Part shown: positions 12,257 to 24,603 of the stretch, one piece after another
How positions within the stretch are numbered: the first letter of the stretch is position 1
How the letters are laid out: every line of letters begins with the position of its first letter
NCBI GenBank assembly: GCA_022376515.1
Contig: WTXI01000155.1
Location: 22,679-86,678 of the forward strand
Direction of reading: 5' to 3'
Length of the DNA: 64,000 nucleotides
From: Lactifluus volemus
Lineage: Eukaryota; Basidiomycota; Agaricomycetes; Russulales; Russulaceae
The notes under the pieces: model-generated
Database searches by the model: none
Seen by the model: only the letters and a program-made list of their open reading frames with translations
Told to the model about the DNA's origin: nothing
Translations under genes and position numbers: made by a program

Positions 12257-14527
12257 GTCTAGGGATCTTAGGGTATTGTGTACCGCAGAATGACCTGTCA
12301 CTCTGTAAGCATCTGAACCTGGTCAGGCTTCAAAGCTTCAACCGTGAATGAGGGCATGTCGTCGTCGTCGTCACCGGCTACACCGTAATTGGCCCAGAAT
12401 GGATGTTGCTTGGAGTGGTTGTGATTGCCGGTGTGAGGTCATCGTTATGGTTGTAGACGCGTGTTTCGCTGAAGCGTATTATTTATGCGTATTTATTTGT
12501 TTCCGTGATGGTGCCCCTCACCCGCGTGTGTGGATTGCAGTGGAAAGACATCTTCCGCCGGCGGGACACCACCACCTTTCATCCGTTACTCGTCACCTCG
12601 AGACTAATGTAGCGGCTCCTTGAACCACCACCACCACCAGGTCAGAGTTTTCCCACGGTTCGACCTGGCATGGATGGGTAACTTCTGCCCTCGAAATACC
12701 ATCGGCCCACCCAACCAACCATTAAGCACGAACTTTGAATCACATACCACCGAGATTGCTCATAAATAATACCTACTGGCACCACCTATGCTTTACCAAG
12801 CATAGAACTTGTAAGATGCTGCCATTAGCCTGCCATTACTTACACCAAGAATCACCGAGTGAGCTAGTAGAGCATGCACACTACATTCAGTGAGCCCTCA
12901 TACCCTCTAACACTGATACGCACCACCCCACACAACCTCGCAGTAAGGAGACCAATGAAACACGACTGGCAACCACCCTGTCACATGAGGCTTCATGAAG
13001 CTTCATTAGCTTCATTACCAATCGTCAACGCGTCAACCACGGACACCATGCAAGTTCCTACACACATAATTGCACTAATTGCAGCCACAAGAAGTTCAAG
13101 TTGGTCACCCACCCTGGGTTCAAATCCTAAGACAACGTAGATAACCCCCCATATAACTGGCTCTGGAGGTTTTTTTCGGTTCTAGGAGGCAACCATACAG
13201 TAGTTGCCGTGCCTTGAGTCCCACACTGTCATTTCTTCCTCACCCCGTTCACAGGCCCGGCTCCAACGCGCTAAGATAAGCCGATGGCAAATCTCCTGAT
13301 TCTTAGCAATTACCCTCGGTAGTTAGCAAACAAGATAGTTTCCCGAGAATAAAGCGCTCTCCAAAAAAAAAACGTACTGTCACTCGAGTGACTTGCCACC
13401 CTCTACCTTGGCGATTTTATGCAAAACTAGGACAATACGTAGTCATGGAGCATTAGTAAAGTTGCTATTAAAAAAGTGTGACTTCCTCTGGTACCTGACT
13501 TCGTCAAGCGTAATTTGCAAGTTTCTCCGTGTGCGTGAGACTCGGATGATCCCTGCCCTGGAACGATCTCTCCCATGGATCCGCCACTGATACCCATTCT
13601 TCGACCATTCAGCGTCATCTGACCGAATCTCACCCAGCACTTGTTCGTGAGTTCTTACTGACTGCGAAACATCGACCCGACAGAAAGTCTGCACCGGAGA
13701 CTAGGGAATTGGCCACTCACCGGTCCGCTGGTCCCTCCACAAGCCTCTCTCTGATCGATAGTCGACCCTTGATCATCTGATGTCCTTGACTTAGGAACCG
13801 TTTCGGTTCCGTGCTGTCACATCTTCATCAGAGTTCAATTAGCACTGCATTGGCCTTGGAACTTGATGCCAGCTTGATGGCGGAGAACTACTTTGAGAGG
13901 CGTTTGAGGGTACGAGGCATTAACTGGATGGAATCAATCGTCCGAACTGTTTTGCTTCTGAGCTGATGCAGCAGTGCTGATGATCCGTGTCGTCTTCCGT
14001 GTTTTGAACGTTTGAACCTTGGCCCGGACGTTTCCGCTTAGACAATTCACGAGTCGAGGCTCACCAACGAGCCGTGAGTCATCGTATCCATCAAGCTTTG
14101 GTGGGTTCGAGAGTATTTCTACTACCTACAAAGTAGTAACTGCTGCCAGTGAGATTTGCCACGAACACGATAGACGACTCGGTATTTTACGAGGCGCTGC
14201 CGCGCGGCGATCAGTATTGATATTTGTTTGCGCCCTCCATACAAGGAGCACCCATACGCCTCCATCGGAACCGCAGGGCCATCATTCTCCGGATCTAATT
14301 AAAATTAAGTGGGTTTAGAACTGTCGAGCGGTTCCCAAGTCTTCCTGACCACTTCTAAAGAATTGAACTTGAGTTATGGCAGATTGGTGTTCCATGTTCC
14401 ATGCCTTGTAATTATTGAATCCTTCGGATGAAAAAACTTCTCATCAGCCCCTTGATTGAGCACCAGATTATTTTGTGCCTGAATGTCAGAACGATAAGGC
14501 CGCGGTCCAGAACTCACACCTTCGTAT

Positions 14528-14541
14528 GCATCTTGTCATAA
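14528..14541 (+). promoter_or_regulatory. Possible partial copy of the shared upstream element
   Basis: GCATCTTGTCATAA, about 160 bp upstream of the first tandem membrane-protein gene, matches the core of the 39-bp element seen upstream of the second and third genes. Only the core is kept here, so the call is weak. Confidence 0.3.
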
Positions 14542-14697
14542 AAGACTTGGCGATTATTCCGTGATACTGATAACACCGCACCCGCCGGCGCACCGGTTCT
14601 TGCGTGATCACAATGGACACTATATATGAAACCACGTTTCCCTTTCAATGCGGTTTTCCCTCCCCAGTCCCCCTTCTGTCATAGAATCCCATAACAG

Positions 14698-16320
14698 ATG
14701 CCCTCCGAACAACTTAAGATCGCAGCCCTCACAGACTACCGTGAGCCTCACCTTGGGTTGACTTGGATATCGTTCTCATCTAGCTTCACAGTGACAATAG
14801 TCAAGGTACTACTTTTCATGGATGGGATGAAGATGTATGTACTAGGACATCTTTTCATCGACCTTGCAGATATTTATCTTACGCCTCTCGTCGAACAACT
14901 AGGTGGAACATCCTGGGGAACTTGGACTTTGACTTGATGCTCATAAAGCGTAATCCCCCACCATGGCCAGGTCGAGTGCGTGCTGGAGATGAATAGTTGT
15001 GCAAATGCGAGCTCACAGGTTGGCATAGATATACTTGGCCGAACGTGCCGCCAGCCTGGCGTGTGCTATCTCTTATTTAGTGGGACTGAATGTGGCAAAT
15101 CAAATCCACTGTCAGGCACGTCACCTCTGTCATCACATCTCATACAATTCCTTACCTAGATTCTCCCCTGTTCATCAGGCATGGATATCCACGGCTTTTG
15201 TCAGTTTCATGACAGCGTTCCATACCTCCTTAAACATATCTCACTGTTTCTCAGTTTTTCCCTCTCCTCGAGCTTGAGCTCGCGATGATCCTCATTGCTG
15301 TTCGCGTGTAGGTTTTCCCGTGGTGGCTCTTCGCTTCAGGCCCGGACTCATGCATCCGTCTAACCAAGGATCGCGATATGGAAGTGTGCCACCGCCAGTT
15401 TGGTTATTATGGCCGTGACGCTCTCAATGCACTCGATTGCTGCCATCTATCGTTTGTTGACTATCACTCTATCGCCAATCAAGTACTAAAACGTGGCATT
15501 TTCTCACAGTTTTGACTGGAGTACGTGTTTGACCCAATTCATCCTGGGAAACAATTTCGAGCCACCCGATCCCATTTCTTTCACTGTAGGTCCGCGCATT
15601 CTGGGAGCCCGGCGAACCTTACAGGGGCTGTGTGGTATACACAACGACGCGTGAGCATCTCCTCGTGATGTCAGTCGTGACGATGTGGGCGTATGCAATT
15701 CTCCTCATCTCAATGCTCGTTGGCCTTTTGCGTCACCAAAAGCATGAACGGATATTTGGAGTTTGGCCCATACTTTTCAATCACGTACCGTGTTCCCCAC
15801 TATAGCCCTTTGGACCTGACCTAACCTATCCAATTGTATAGGGGTGGTTGTGGCTTGCACTGGCAGTGGCGGCTGAGCTGCCAACTCTGGTACGTGTTTT
15901 ACCACTCAGCACTGAGTTGTTCTCGTCACTCATCTGGAACAGATTCTTGTCCTGGCTGATGTCAAACGTAAGTGGCACATCTTTAAAGCTTCACCGTTTT
16001 ACTTAATCAAACGGGGTTCTTTGAAGCATCGATCCATTTGGTGCGTGGCGTTCTCTCACCAGGTTCTCTCAAGCGTCTAAAACTCGATCGTAGCTGCTTC
16101 AAGTCCCGAGAGGTGAGATTTTCTTCGCGCGAGCAAGTCATTCTCTGCTCATGACACCCTGAAATTTTCAGTGGTAATTGCGTGAGTTCTGCCTCTGTTT
16201 CTGGCCTTCCACGGTGGCCGCCTGACCGTTCACGGTAACAGATCCCTTGGCACGACCGCGATGTTTCGGGCCCTCTATAACTATCAGAGGCAGTACGCTC
16301 GTTTTGTCTCGTGTCTTTGA
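14698..16320 (+). CDS. Multi-pass membrane protein, tandem copy A
   Basis: Member of an uncharacterised basidiomycete membrane-protein family; function unknown. Fifteen exons join into one 804-nt frame (267 aa): 14698-14740, 14792-14834, 14903-14975, 15029-15115, 15179-15199, 15255-15307, 15369-15451, 15510-15520, 15590-15784, 15842-15889, 15943-15967, 16027-16040, 16094-16112, 16172-16181, 16242-16320. Landmarks are WNILGNLDFDL (exon 3), a helix ending in NQIHCQ (exon 4), VIAIW (exon 7), a Gly-Cys-rich loop then helix in exon 9, WLWLALAVAAELPTL (exon 10) and a short cytoplasmic tail with SLGTTAMFRALYNY. About six or seven helices are expected. Intron 4 appears to use a GC donor (CAG|GCACGT) where the paralogs have GT. 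The C-terminus is much shorter than in copy B. The same intron positions in three copies make this model strong. Confidence 0.85.
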
Positions 16321-19300
16321 GTTCTTAGCCAACATATTGCCCTTTCAGGGATCGGAGAGGAGGACCCTCCGATATTCTACGGCTCAGAAGTGGTTCAGGA
16401 TCTTCTTCACGGCCCAGTGGTGGCATTGGCAGCCACGATCTCAAGGTTTCCGTAAACTCATCGACGGTAGCGTATACCGATTCGTATTGCCCTAACTTGA
16501 AGGAAGGTCCTTAGGTTATGCTTTGGTACATCCCTGGTCAGATTCTGAGGTTGTATGCTGCGCGATATGTCTACTCTGAGTGTTTGTTCGGTCTATTTGC
16601 GTTCGATTTGCGTTCGCGAAATAGAAGTTGCAGGTTTCTTGGTGTAAAACCGGATTGCGCTTGTGATGAAGACGACGACTATATGTACAGAATTCACAAA
16701 ATAGTATACTCACCCAGCTCTCGCTATCCGAGCTGACTGTGGGTAGATCCATAGAGTTATCGGATAATCTGCTTTTTAACGTACCAGTGTTGCCACCGGG
16801 ATAGATGGACACCACTGTATCATGATCCTTCCTGACCTGTTTGCAAACGCCCTGTCACTCTGTCTAGCCAAATGGAAAATTGTTGAGGCGTTGAGGTTGG
16901 TCATCGTCAAAACGAATTGGCGCCACCCGTTGCCATTTTCGATCATCATGTGACAAGGCTCACACGAACACGCGATCCTGCGGAGTCGTCCGCGGTTTTC
17001 GGTCCTAGGCAATGTCTGACAATAGGTGATTGTCTACTGTACTTGACGACCTTACAAAATTAAGATGGGGATCATCAGAATTGTGAGTACAATAAAACGT
17101 GAGGCCATGTAGTTTTGCTCTTAAATCCGAGTGGTCTCACACAATTCCTATCAGTATCCGAGTCACACCATAGAAAGGTATTTGTATTGAGGGTGTCTAA
17201 GTTATTTTGACAGGTACGCAAGCAAGTACGACAAAATGGATACGGGGTGTTGATGAAGCTCTACAAACCATTTGGTGTGTTTGTGCAGCGGGACAGAAAA
17301 TTAGTGTACTGTACAGCAAAAGAAGTTCACATCCCGCTGTTGAATACCAGGTCGATGAAATGGACTGCATCCGAGCGTTTTGTAATGGATTCGATGTTTC
17401 AAGTAAATTCAAGTCACTGCAGCGACGGTGACGCTCCAAATCGTCGCACGTCTAGAATGAAGCTTGGAATATAGAGACAGTAGAGTAATCACAGTTTTCC
17501 CGCAAGCTAATGATACTGCTAATGATGCATGAGAAATAATGTATTTAAAGGATGATGGATTCTAACGTTGCACACGAGAACTAAGGGTACCAAATGAACA
17601 GCAAGAGGAACGAGGTTCAGTCGTTGGGGTAAAGGATTGAGTATGAAGGGGCGAGGCTTTTCTCATTTCTGATGAGATGAAAGGGTGTTGATAATCTGGA
17701 ACGTTTGTTGGGGCACGCACGAAGTCGCATGTTTTACTGTGCCCGGGCCGGGTCTTGTCCGTGCCCACGTTGGCTTACAACTCGAACAGAAAAAAAGATT
17801 TCTGTTTCTATGGCACGCACTTGCTCATACATACACCGAAGTTGGTATTTTATTTGCAATTTGGTCGTCGTACTATAAATATACGATAACCGATCAAATC
17901 GGCAGGTTTCATCTCACCAAGAACTTGTGAACTATTCTGCCGACTGAGCCCGTCTCTCAGGCCAAAGCATCATGATTGACACTGGTTTGTGCTTCTTTCT
18001 AGTGTAGATGAATCTTGTCCCTCCAGTGCCTCCAGTGTGTCGTTGTTTCTATCTGTCGAGCAGGGATTTCGTGGATATTTTTAAATTACAGTGCGTCTCC
18101 GCCGTGCTTACTTTTTACTGATGACCACTCCCCTGAGCGTTTTATTCCACGCTACGAATATTTCAGGTTTTTTTCTCCACGGAGAAGTCCAAGAAGAATT
18201 TGATGTGCTTTTTTACTGATCAGAGTGGTGTAATGGCTCAGATGGGCTCAGATCCAAGTGAAAAAGATGTTCAGCTCCTGCATTGAACTTTGAACGTCGA
18301 AATGGCGTGCTAATCCCTAAATAGGTCCCATGCATCAGCCTTTTGAGGTTAGGGCTATTTTTGCTCGCTTCCAACTCGAGACCCGCTTATATCCTTATCC
18401 GCAATCAGCGTGGTGGATCTTGTGTTACAAGATAGTCCTCACCACGTTCCTTCTTGTGGTCTCCGCACACAACCCTCGTCGGTTCCACCTCTTGAGGCCC
18501 CCTTACAAATGATCTGCCAGTGGTATTGCAAATTATCTTTTTAACCTTCACCACGCCTCCACCACAACCTGTCTTCACCTCGTGAGATCTATTTTACTCA
18601 TGTAATCATCTTGCGCCCTAGGGGTTTGGGAGGACCTCGCTCATCTTTCAGAATAGAGTTCTGGGATCCGCGGGGTGTGATACCTCAAGTGACACACCCT
18701 CGGCGACAGAAAACCTAGCACCAATGGCACGAGGAAGAAAAGCGTGACCCAAGCACCTACCGAGGATCACCAAATAGTCCACACAGCACATCGGCAATAC
18801 AGTGTACAATTTCTAATGGAGTATTTACGGCTGTGGACGAGAACACTTCGGCTTCCAAGTTGAGTCACTTTCCCCATTCGGCAGTACCCCACGTCTACGA
18901 CCGGCATCTGAACGGCCCTTCGCGCACTGCCACGAGGTGATTGCGCGCCCGGGATTCGTAGTCGAGGCTGGTGCTCGCATGATGTCCGTTCTGCGCTAAC
19001 CTCAATACCGTCACTGAGCTAGGGATCCTCTGCAATTTTATTAGTACGGATCGACGTACAGCTCGATCATGACGTGGGCCCTGGTTATCTGATTAATTAT
19101 GCCTTCCGTAAGGAGCAGTACCTTCTGCTCATTTTTCTTCAAACATGCAAGTAGCCACACTCGGAACTAGATGCTCATGGTGGATCGGCGTTATTTAGCT
19201 GAAAATGACTTATCGACCTCCTCGCATCAGCCAGAAATGCGAGGATCAAACCATCCACCGATTTAGGTGTTAAAAATACTCCCGAGTGCGTTCATGATAA

Positions 19301-19326
19301 CGGGATGCTTCCTCGGCTTCTACTCT
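16321..19326. other. Intergenic, no supportable gene
   Basis: Three kilobases between tandem copies A and B. Minus-strand open stretches at 16516-16815 and 16776-17012 overlap in different frames and might be two exons of a small gene, but no family is recognised. Plus-strand stretches at 17207-17474, 17685-17930 and 18330-18512 also lack support. Nothing here resembles the tandem family. Confidence 0.4.
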
Positions 19327-19365
19327 TTGAGCGCATCTTGTCGTAATTGCTTCCTGTTACGCCGC
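19327..19365 (+). promoter_or_regulatory. Conserved upstream element of tandem gene B
   Basis: A 39-bp stretch beginning TTGAGCGCAT and ending GTTACGCCGC, about 160 bp upstream of the copy B start codon. It matches the element at 26036-26074 upstream of copy C at 34 of 39 positions, whereas sequence around it is less conserved. Either a retained promoter element or simply recent shared ancestry. Confidence 0.5.
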
Positions 19366-19488
19366 TAAATCTTAGGTTATCGCATCAGAGATGGGTGTTT
19401 TGTAGCCCATATTAACCCAGACTGACTTAGGGTTGTGGCCCAGGGTTAGTACTTCACTCTCCCCTCCGTTCAAAGGATCCTATATCAA

Positions 19489-21313
19489 ATGGATCAGGCT
19501 GTGAATCTCTCCCTTAAGGACTTTGGTGAGTCTGTCTTTGCGATGTCTTTGACATATACATTTCATCCAGCTTTACAGTGACCGTAGTCAAAGCGTTGCA
19601 TTTCATCGATGGAGTCAAGGTGTACGTAGGGTTTCTTCCTGAACCTTGTGAGAGTTTATTCATCGCTTGCGGCATCTAAATAGCTGGAATATCCTCTCAA
19701 ATTTGGACTTTGACTGGAGGCTCCTCCATCGCAAACCTGCGACGTCATGGCCGAGCATCGTACGTGGTAGCAATACAAAGCTGTGTCGTAGAGCCCTCAT
19801 GAGCCCTAATAGGTATACTTGGCAGAACGTCTAGCTAGCCTGGCGTGCGCCGTGTCCTTCTTGGTCGGACTGAACGTATCATCACAGATCAATTGCCAGG
19901 TACGTGGCCTCTACGCACTTCCGGGTCATGCATCTTCCTGAATGTACTCTTTTCTAGACTTGGATATCGACATCATTCGTCAGTTTTCGTGCTAGAGCCT
20001 CCTCTCGTCTACCCTGTCTGATTGTTCCTCAGTCGTTCCCTCTGATCGAGCTGGAGCTCGCATTGGTGCTCATTGCTGGCCGTGTGTAGGTTCTGTTTCC
20101 GTCACTTTAGATCGTGTCTAGTCACCTGATCTGATTCGTCAAGGATCGCAATATGGCAGTGCTCTAACTTGATCACCTTCCTCATCACGATGACACTTTC
20201 GATGCACATGGTTGCCTCCGTGTACTGTTCGTTGACCAATCCTCTGTCACCGATTGAGAGCTAATGCGGATATTCTTGTTGTAGTATTGAGCGGAGTACG
20301 TTTGTCTCATCCAATCTTCTCTCGCCAAGAAAAGGCATCAAGAAACTTACTGTACACCGCCTATTGCATCTCTTGCACTGTAGATCCGCGCAGCATGGAA
20401 TCCTGGCCCAGAATATTACACGGGCTGTGTAATATATACGACCCGGAGCCATCTCCTCCTGATGTCCGTCGTGACCATTGGGGCGTATGCAATTCTCCTC
20501 ATCACCATGCTCTTCGGACTTCTACGCCAACGACAATCACGATCGTTTGGGGTTTGGACCTTACTTTTTCATCAAGTACGGTGCTCGATCACTCCAGATT
20601 CTTTGGGTCTGACCTGCCTGCGTCGTGTCTAGGGTTGGATATGGTTTGCGTTGGCTGTGGCGGCTGAGGTGCCTACTCTAGTGCGTGCAATCTCACGAAA
20701 GCTCTTCCTCACCACTCACCCGGAACCAGGTTATGGTCCTGGCTAACGTCAATCGTAAGTTGCAAACCCTTAAGCTCCTCCACACTACTCAAGTTGCGGC
20801 TCCACTCTAGAGTCACTCCATTTGGTGCGTAGCCATCCCACTCTGTGGGTTCTCTATCTGTAGTCTGAACTCGCTTGCAGCTACTTCAAGTGCCAAGAGG
20901 TGAGCCTTTTGCGTGAGCTGTCCTTTGTGTTTTTACTTTGCATTCAACTGCGAATGTCAGTGGTGATTGCGTGAGTTTTTGTTGAGAATTTATATCCCAT
21001 CTAAGATGACTCGTTGATGTCTTATCGCCACAGATCCCTTGGTACGACCGCAATGTTCCGGGTCCTCTACAACTACCCGAATGAACAGTACGCTCTCATC
21101 TCAGAGACCCCGCAGGCAACCCTAATGACGACGTGTTCTGGTTTCAGAGAGACGAGAAGGCCCACCTATCGGATGCCAATTAAAGCCAATACAAACCGGG
21201 CTTCTGCATCCACATCACGGCAACTTTCAGATCTCAAAGTATCCGTAGTGACTTCTACAACAACCGGTGGGCCCGAGGATATGAATGACCTGAAAGATCT
21301 TGAAAGGGTGTAA
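19489..21313 (+). CDS. Multi-pass membrane protein, tandem copy B
   Basis: Paralog of copies A and C; function unknown. Exons: 19489-19525, 19579-19621, 19684-19759, 19813-19899, 19958-19978, 20033-20085, 20144-20226, 20285-20295, 20384-20575, 20633-20680, 20730-20754, 20811-20824, 20881-20899, 20961-20970, 21034-21313. They sum to 999 nt in one frame (332 aa). It has WNILSNLDFDWRLLHRKP (exon 3), the helix ending SQINCQ (exon 4), FPLIELELALVLIAGRV (exon 6), VIAIWQC (exon 7), a Gly-Cys loop and a long helix in exon 9, WIWFALAVAAEVPTL (exon 10), and a longer cytoplasmic tail of about 80 residues rich in Ser/Thr. Exons 8, 12, 13 and 14 are microexons of 11, 14, 19 and 10 nt. Same strand as A and C; gwt1 follows 0.5 kb downstream. 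Confidence 0.88.
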
Positions 21314-21836
21314 GGAAATGTTTTCCCACATGTCACCGCTATGCCGTCGTAAGTTCAAAGATAGGACAGTACAATAGTAAAATGCTTCGTTCTACCGTAT
21401 TTATTTTCTGTCGTGTATCCAGTATGCCCGAGATTGGTCTCCTCCACTGCAGATATCGAAGTCTTTGGATATAAAATATCAAAACCAACCATTGTCGTAT
21501 ATAGCAGCCTGAGAATTATGTACAAGATCCAGCCGAAGAACGAAAATTTGTACTGTAACTTCCGAGTTACCAAAATTCTGATCACCCAGCTAGTACTCTT
21601 TTGGAATCCCAGTCCCAGAATCAAAAAAAGCATCACGATGAAGTCGACTCGGAGACGCGGAACTTCTTGGCTATGTCGAGCGCACTGTGAATTGTGTACG
21701 TTCGGTAAAATACGGTCCGTAGACACCGCTGCACCGCCCACGGCGGAGAAGCCCGATTAGGGTCTGGGAGGACCGCGACCAACTGGGCGCTGAGCGGAAA
21801 AGCAACAGGTTTGCCGTCGACACCCTCTTTTTCTTC
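21314..21836. other. Intergenic between copy B and gwt1
   Basis: About 520 bp. Opposing open stretches of 115-128 codons lie on both strands (21413-21760 plus, 21355-21741 minus); neither shows a domain. The region should hold the 3' end of copy B and the gwt1 promoter. Confidence 0.45.
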
Positions 21837-23977
21837 ATGGTCTTTGCTAGCCACCAAGATGACTACAAAACTTCAAAAGAGTCTTTTGTTTCTGGTATGA
21901 CCGGCTCTACGATTTCTCATGTTAACATGATATCCCTCGTGGGCTTCGTACGTCCTACCGTCCTCTATATCCCTTCATGCTCACAACAACACACTTACAA
22001 GATCTCTCTGGCCCTGCACTCTGCCATTCGCTTGCGATTCCCACCGCCCAAGCTATTCCATTTCCTCTCTGAATGGCTTGTCCTCGTCCTTCCCCTCCTC
22101 CTCTCCATAACCATCTTCGCCGAACGCCCAGGCACATTATCTGCCGCTCTTTTCCTCCCCACGGCGTTTCTCTATTTCTTCTTTCCACTATATGAGTCGG
22201 GGACTCCTCTCCCATCCGGCGGCGTTGTCCTTGAGTCTCCCACGTCAGACCGCCGCAACCCGAGTCCCCAAAGCGACAAATACAGTCAGCAGAAAGCATC
22301 TCCAGCCGAGGAGCTCGGGGCTACCCATCTGTCCGCACTAAGCACATACCGCGCGCACATGATGCTCATGACCATTCTGGCTATCCTCGCGGTCGACTTT
22401 CCCATATTTCCACGCGCGTTAGCCAAGTGCGAGACCTACGGTGTTTCTCTCGTACGTTTTCCTTTTCCTATGTATATCGTTACTTCCCATGGCGTCAACC
22501 ATAGATGGACATGGGCGTTGGCACGTTTGTGTTTTCGCAAGGAATCGTGTCTGCCATTCCACTCATCAAAAATCCAAAATATTTGAGAGTGTCACCTGTA
22601 CGGGAAGTTGCTTCTGTGCTCCGAAAATGCGCGCCTATACTGGCGCTTGGTCTAGTCCGTGTGATATTGGTGAAAGGTACACAATATCCGGTGAGCTGCC
22701 CGTGCTCATCTTCTATTGAAACTGGATGGGATGCTGACCAAACACTAAGGAGCATGTCACAGAATACGGCGTCCATTGGAACTTCTTTTTAACACTGGCT
22801 TTGATACCAGTGTTGCGAGTCTTCCTACACCCACTGATTCCAAGCATGCCCATATCATTACTCGGGCTTCTCGTGGCCTTAGGTACGTGACACGGATACA
22901 TTGGCGTGACTCTATTCATCCTCTCGCTGAGATAGTACACCAGCTTTCTCTTTCTGCCGGCTTCATGTCCTACGTCCTCAACGCGCCACGACAAACGCTC
23001 ATTAGTGCTAATAAGGAAGGTCTGGTCTCTCTCCCAGGTAACTAAAGCTTTTCTTTCTTCCCGGAATCGATCGTCCTGATACTCATTCTGGGGATGAGGA
23101 TATCTTGCGATCCATCTGCTCGGTTTATCCACGGGGACCCTCGTATTACCCCACTCTCCTTCCTATTTCCGCCGGCAACAGGTGGCTTCGCGGAGAAGAC
23201 GCGATAGCAATGATGGTACACGCAGCGACCCAGCAACGATCACTCAAAAGCGAGTGTCTACGCCTGTACACCGTGAGAACGACAAGACTGCTACGGAGCT
23301 GTTCTCATACGCAGTCATCTATTGGACGCTTTTTGGCGTCAGTAGATATTTCAACATCGGTGGACCCGGTGTCTCACGCCGTCTTGTATGTCCTTGTCCC
23401 TTCTGCTATGCTAATGGTCGCCAACTCTAAGCTGATATCTCGACTTGTGAACAGGTGAACCTACCTTACATCGCATGGGTCGCAGCATTCAATACAACAA
23501 TCCTGCTGTCGTACCTGCTTTTGGACCTTGCATTTTTCCCAACCCCGCTTGCCAAGAGTACCTATTCACCCGTCTCGGGTCTCAAAGTCGTTCGTCAGCC
23601 AAGTAGCAGAAGTGTCGTTTCTCCAACCAGGGCTGTGCCCTTTCCCCCTTCCGTACCACCAGGGTCGCCGACGACGCCGACTCAGGGACCTTGTCCTATG
23701 CCGCCTCCCGTGCTGCTTGATGCGATCAACCGTAATTCGCTGGCAGTCTTCCTCATTGTTCGTTTCCCCTCCCCTCCCTTTCTATTGGTATATGTGTATG
23801 CTGATGATCTGGCGTGGAACGGCATGGCAGGCGAACGTGGCGACAGGGGCAGTGAACCTGTGGATGCAGACGATGTACGCGTCCGATGGACTTGCAATGG
23901 GGGTGCTAGCCGCGTACGCGTTCGGTGTGTGTGCGTTCGCGTGGGCAATGCGAGGTCAGCGGGTGTTGAAATTGTAG
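21837..23977 (+). CDS. GWT1: GPI-anchored wall transfer protein 1 (inositol acyltransferase)
   Basis: Acylates the inositol of GlcN-phosphatidylinositol in the ER, an early step of GPI-anchor synthesis (family knowledge; PIG-W homolog). Eight exons join into a 1719-nt frame (572 aa): 21837-21947, 22002-22451, 22505-22690, 22750-22882, 22936-23037, 23099-23385, 23455-23757, 23831-23977. Family hallmarks are [20 protein letters not shown] near the N-terminus, [20 protein letters not shown] and [15 protein letters not shown], then [35 protein letters not shown], the segment around [25 protein letters not shown], and a last helix pair starting [16 protein letters not shown]. Length fits the family, and about 12-13 helices are expected. 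Intron 1 (54 nt) is in frame without a stop, so retention would add 18 residues. The gene lies between two tandem membrane-protein genes without relation to them and is convergent with a minus-strand reading frame. Confidence 0.95.
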
Positions 23978-23984
23978 AGTTATA

Positions 23985-24603
23985 ACCAGTCGATCCTGCT
24001 GCCGCCGGGACGTAGATATAGGCAAAGTTTGGTTCCGGTGAGTGTGCATCTAGCATAGTCAGATTGCGCATCGGGATCATGCCTGTGAGTTCGAGACGGG
24101 CGGATTCAGAGTGAGATTTCAAATGCGGGTGCGGCGGAATCAAGAGCGGGATTATAGCAGCTACTCTGTCATCGTACAAGTCTTTCAATAAATACATTTC
24201 CGTCCCGTAACTACTATGCGCGTCCAAAGCGTCAAGAGCGGGCCTGAAGGCAAAGCTATAAACACGGCGGAGGCAGGTCAAGAGGGAAGTGGGAGGCACT
24301 AGAAGTGAAATAATCAGACAGCAAAAGAGCACAAGGCTCTCCCGCCCGAAATCGAAAATGGGCGTAAGACCATGACCATAAGACAAGACCGAGAGGAACG
24401 GAAGAATTTAAAACGTTCTCGAATGCCGCGCGAGGCGTCCCAGTGGTACGCACGCGACTGGTGGGTCTGGTGATGGTACCGACGTCGCTGGCATTACCGA
24501 GTGAACAAGACAACACAAGGTGGGCTAAAAGTCGAAAAGGAAAATCGAGAGAAATGGGGCACGGCGTGGGATCGATCGATGAATTGAAAAGGGACATCGC
24601 CAA
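23985..24603 (-). CDS. Hypothetical protein convergent with gwt1
   Basis: Not recognised. Two overlapping minus-strand frames, 24256-24603 (115 codons, starts MAMSLFNSSIDPTP) and 23985-24386 (part of a longer open stretch), could form one gene if joined by an intron near 24300-24400, but the splice sites are unclear. The second frame has a hydrophobic run (VLFCCLIISLLVPPTSLLTC) that may be one membrane helix and a more polar tail. The frame runs on into antisense of the last gwt1 exon, where it is certainly a shadow, so the true 3' end is unknown. Confidence 0.3.

Larger units (their letters stand above)
11382..14697. other. Gene-poor stretch
   Basis: Besides the hairpin at 12214-12256, I can support nothing in this 3.3 kb. 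There is a CCACCA-rich patch at 12626-12640, AT-rich and poly-A tracts near 13363-13372, and short open stretches on both strands (for example 12348-12623, 14019-14318) without domains or splice support. It leads into the promoter of the first tandem membrane-protein gene. Confidence 0.4.

Noticed and set aside
13100..13130. GGGTTCAAATCC, resembling the tRNA T-arm (B box)
   Set aside because: No matching A box, anticodon stem or acceptor stem could be folded around it on either strand; similar GTTCGAATCC near 59990 also lacks a cloverleaf.
23682..23984. Continuation of the minus-strand open stretch into gwt1
   Set aside because: This part is antisense to coding exons 7-8 of gwt1 and is Arg/Thr/Ser-rich as expected from a shadow frame.
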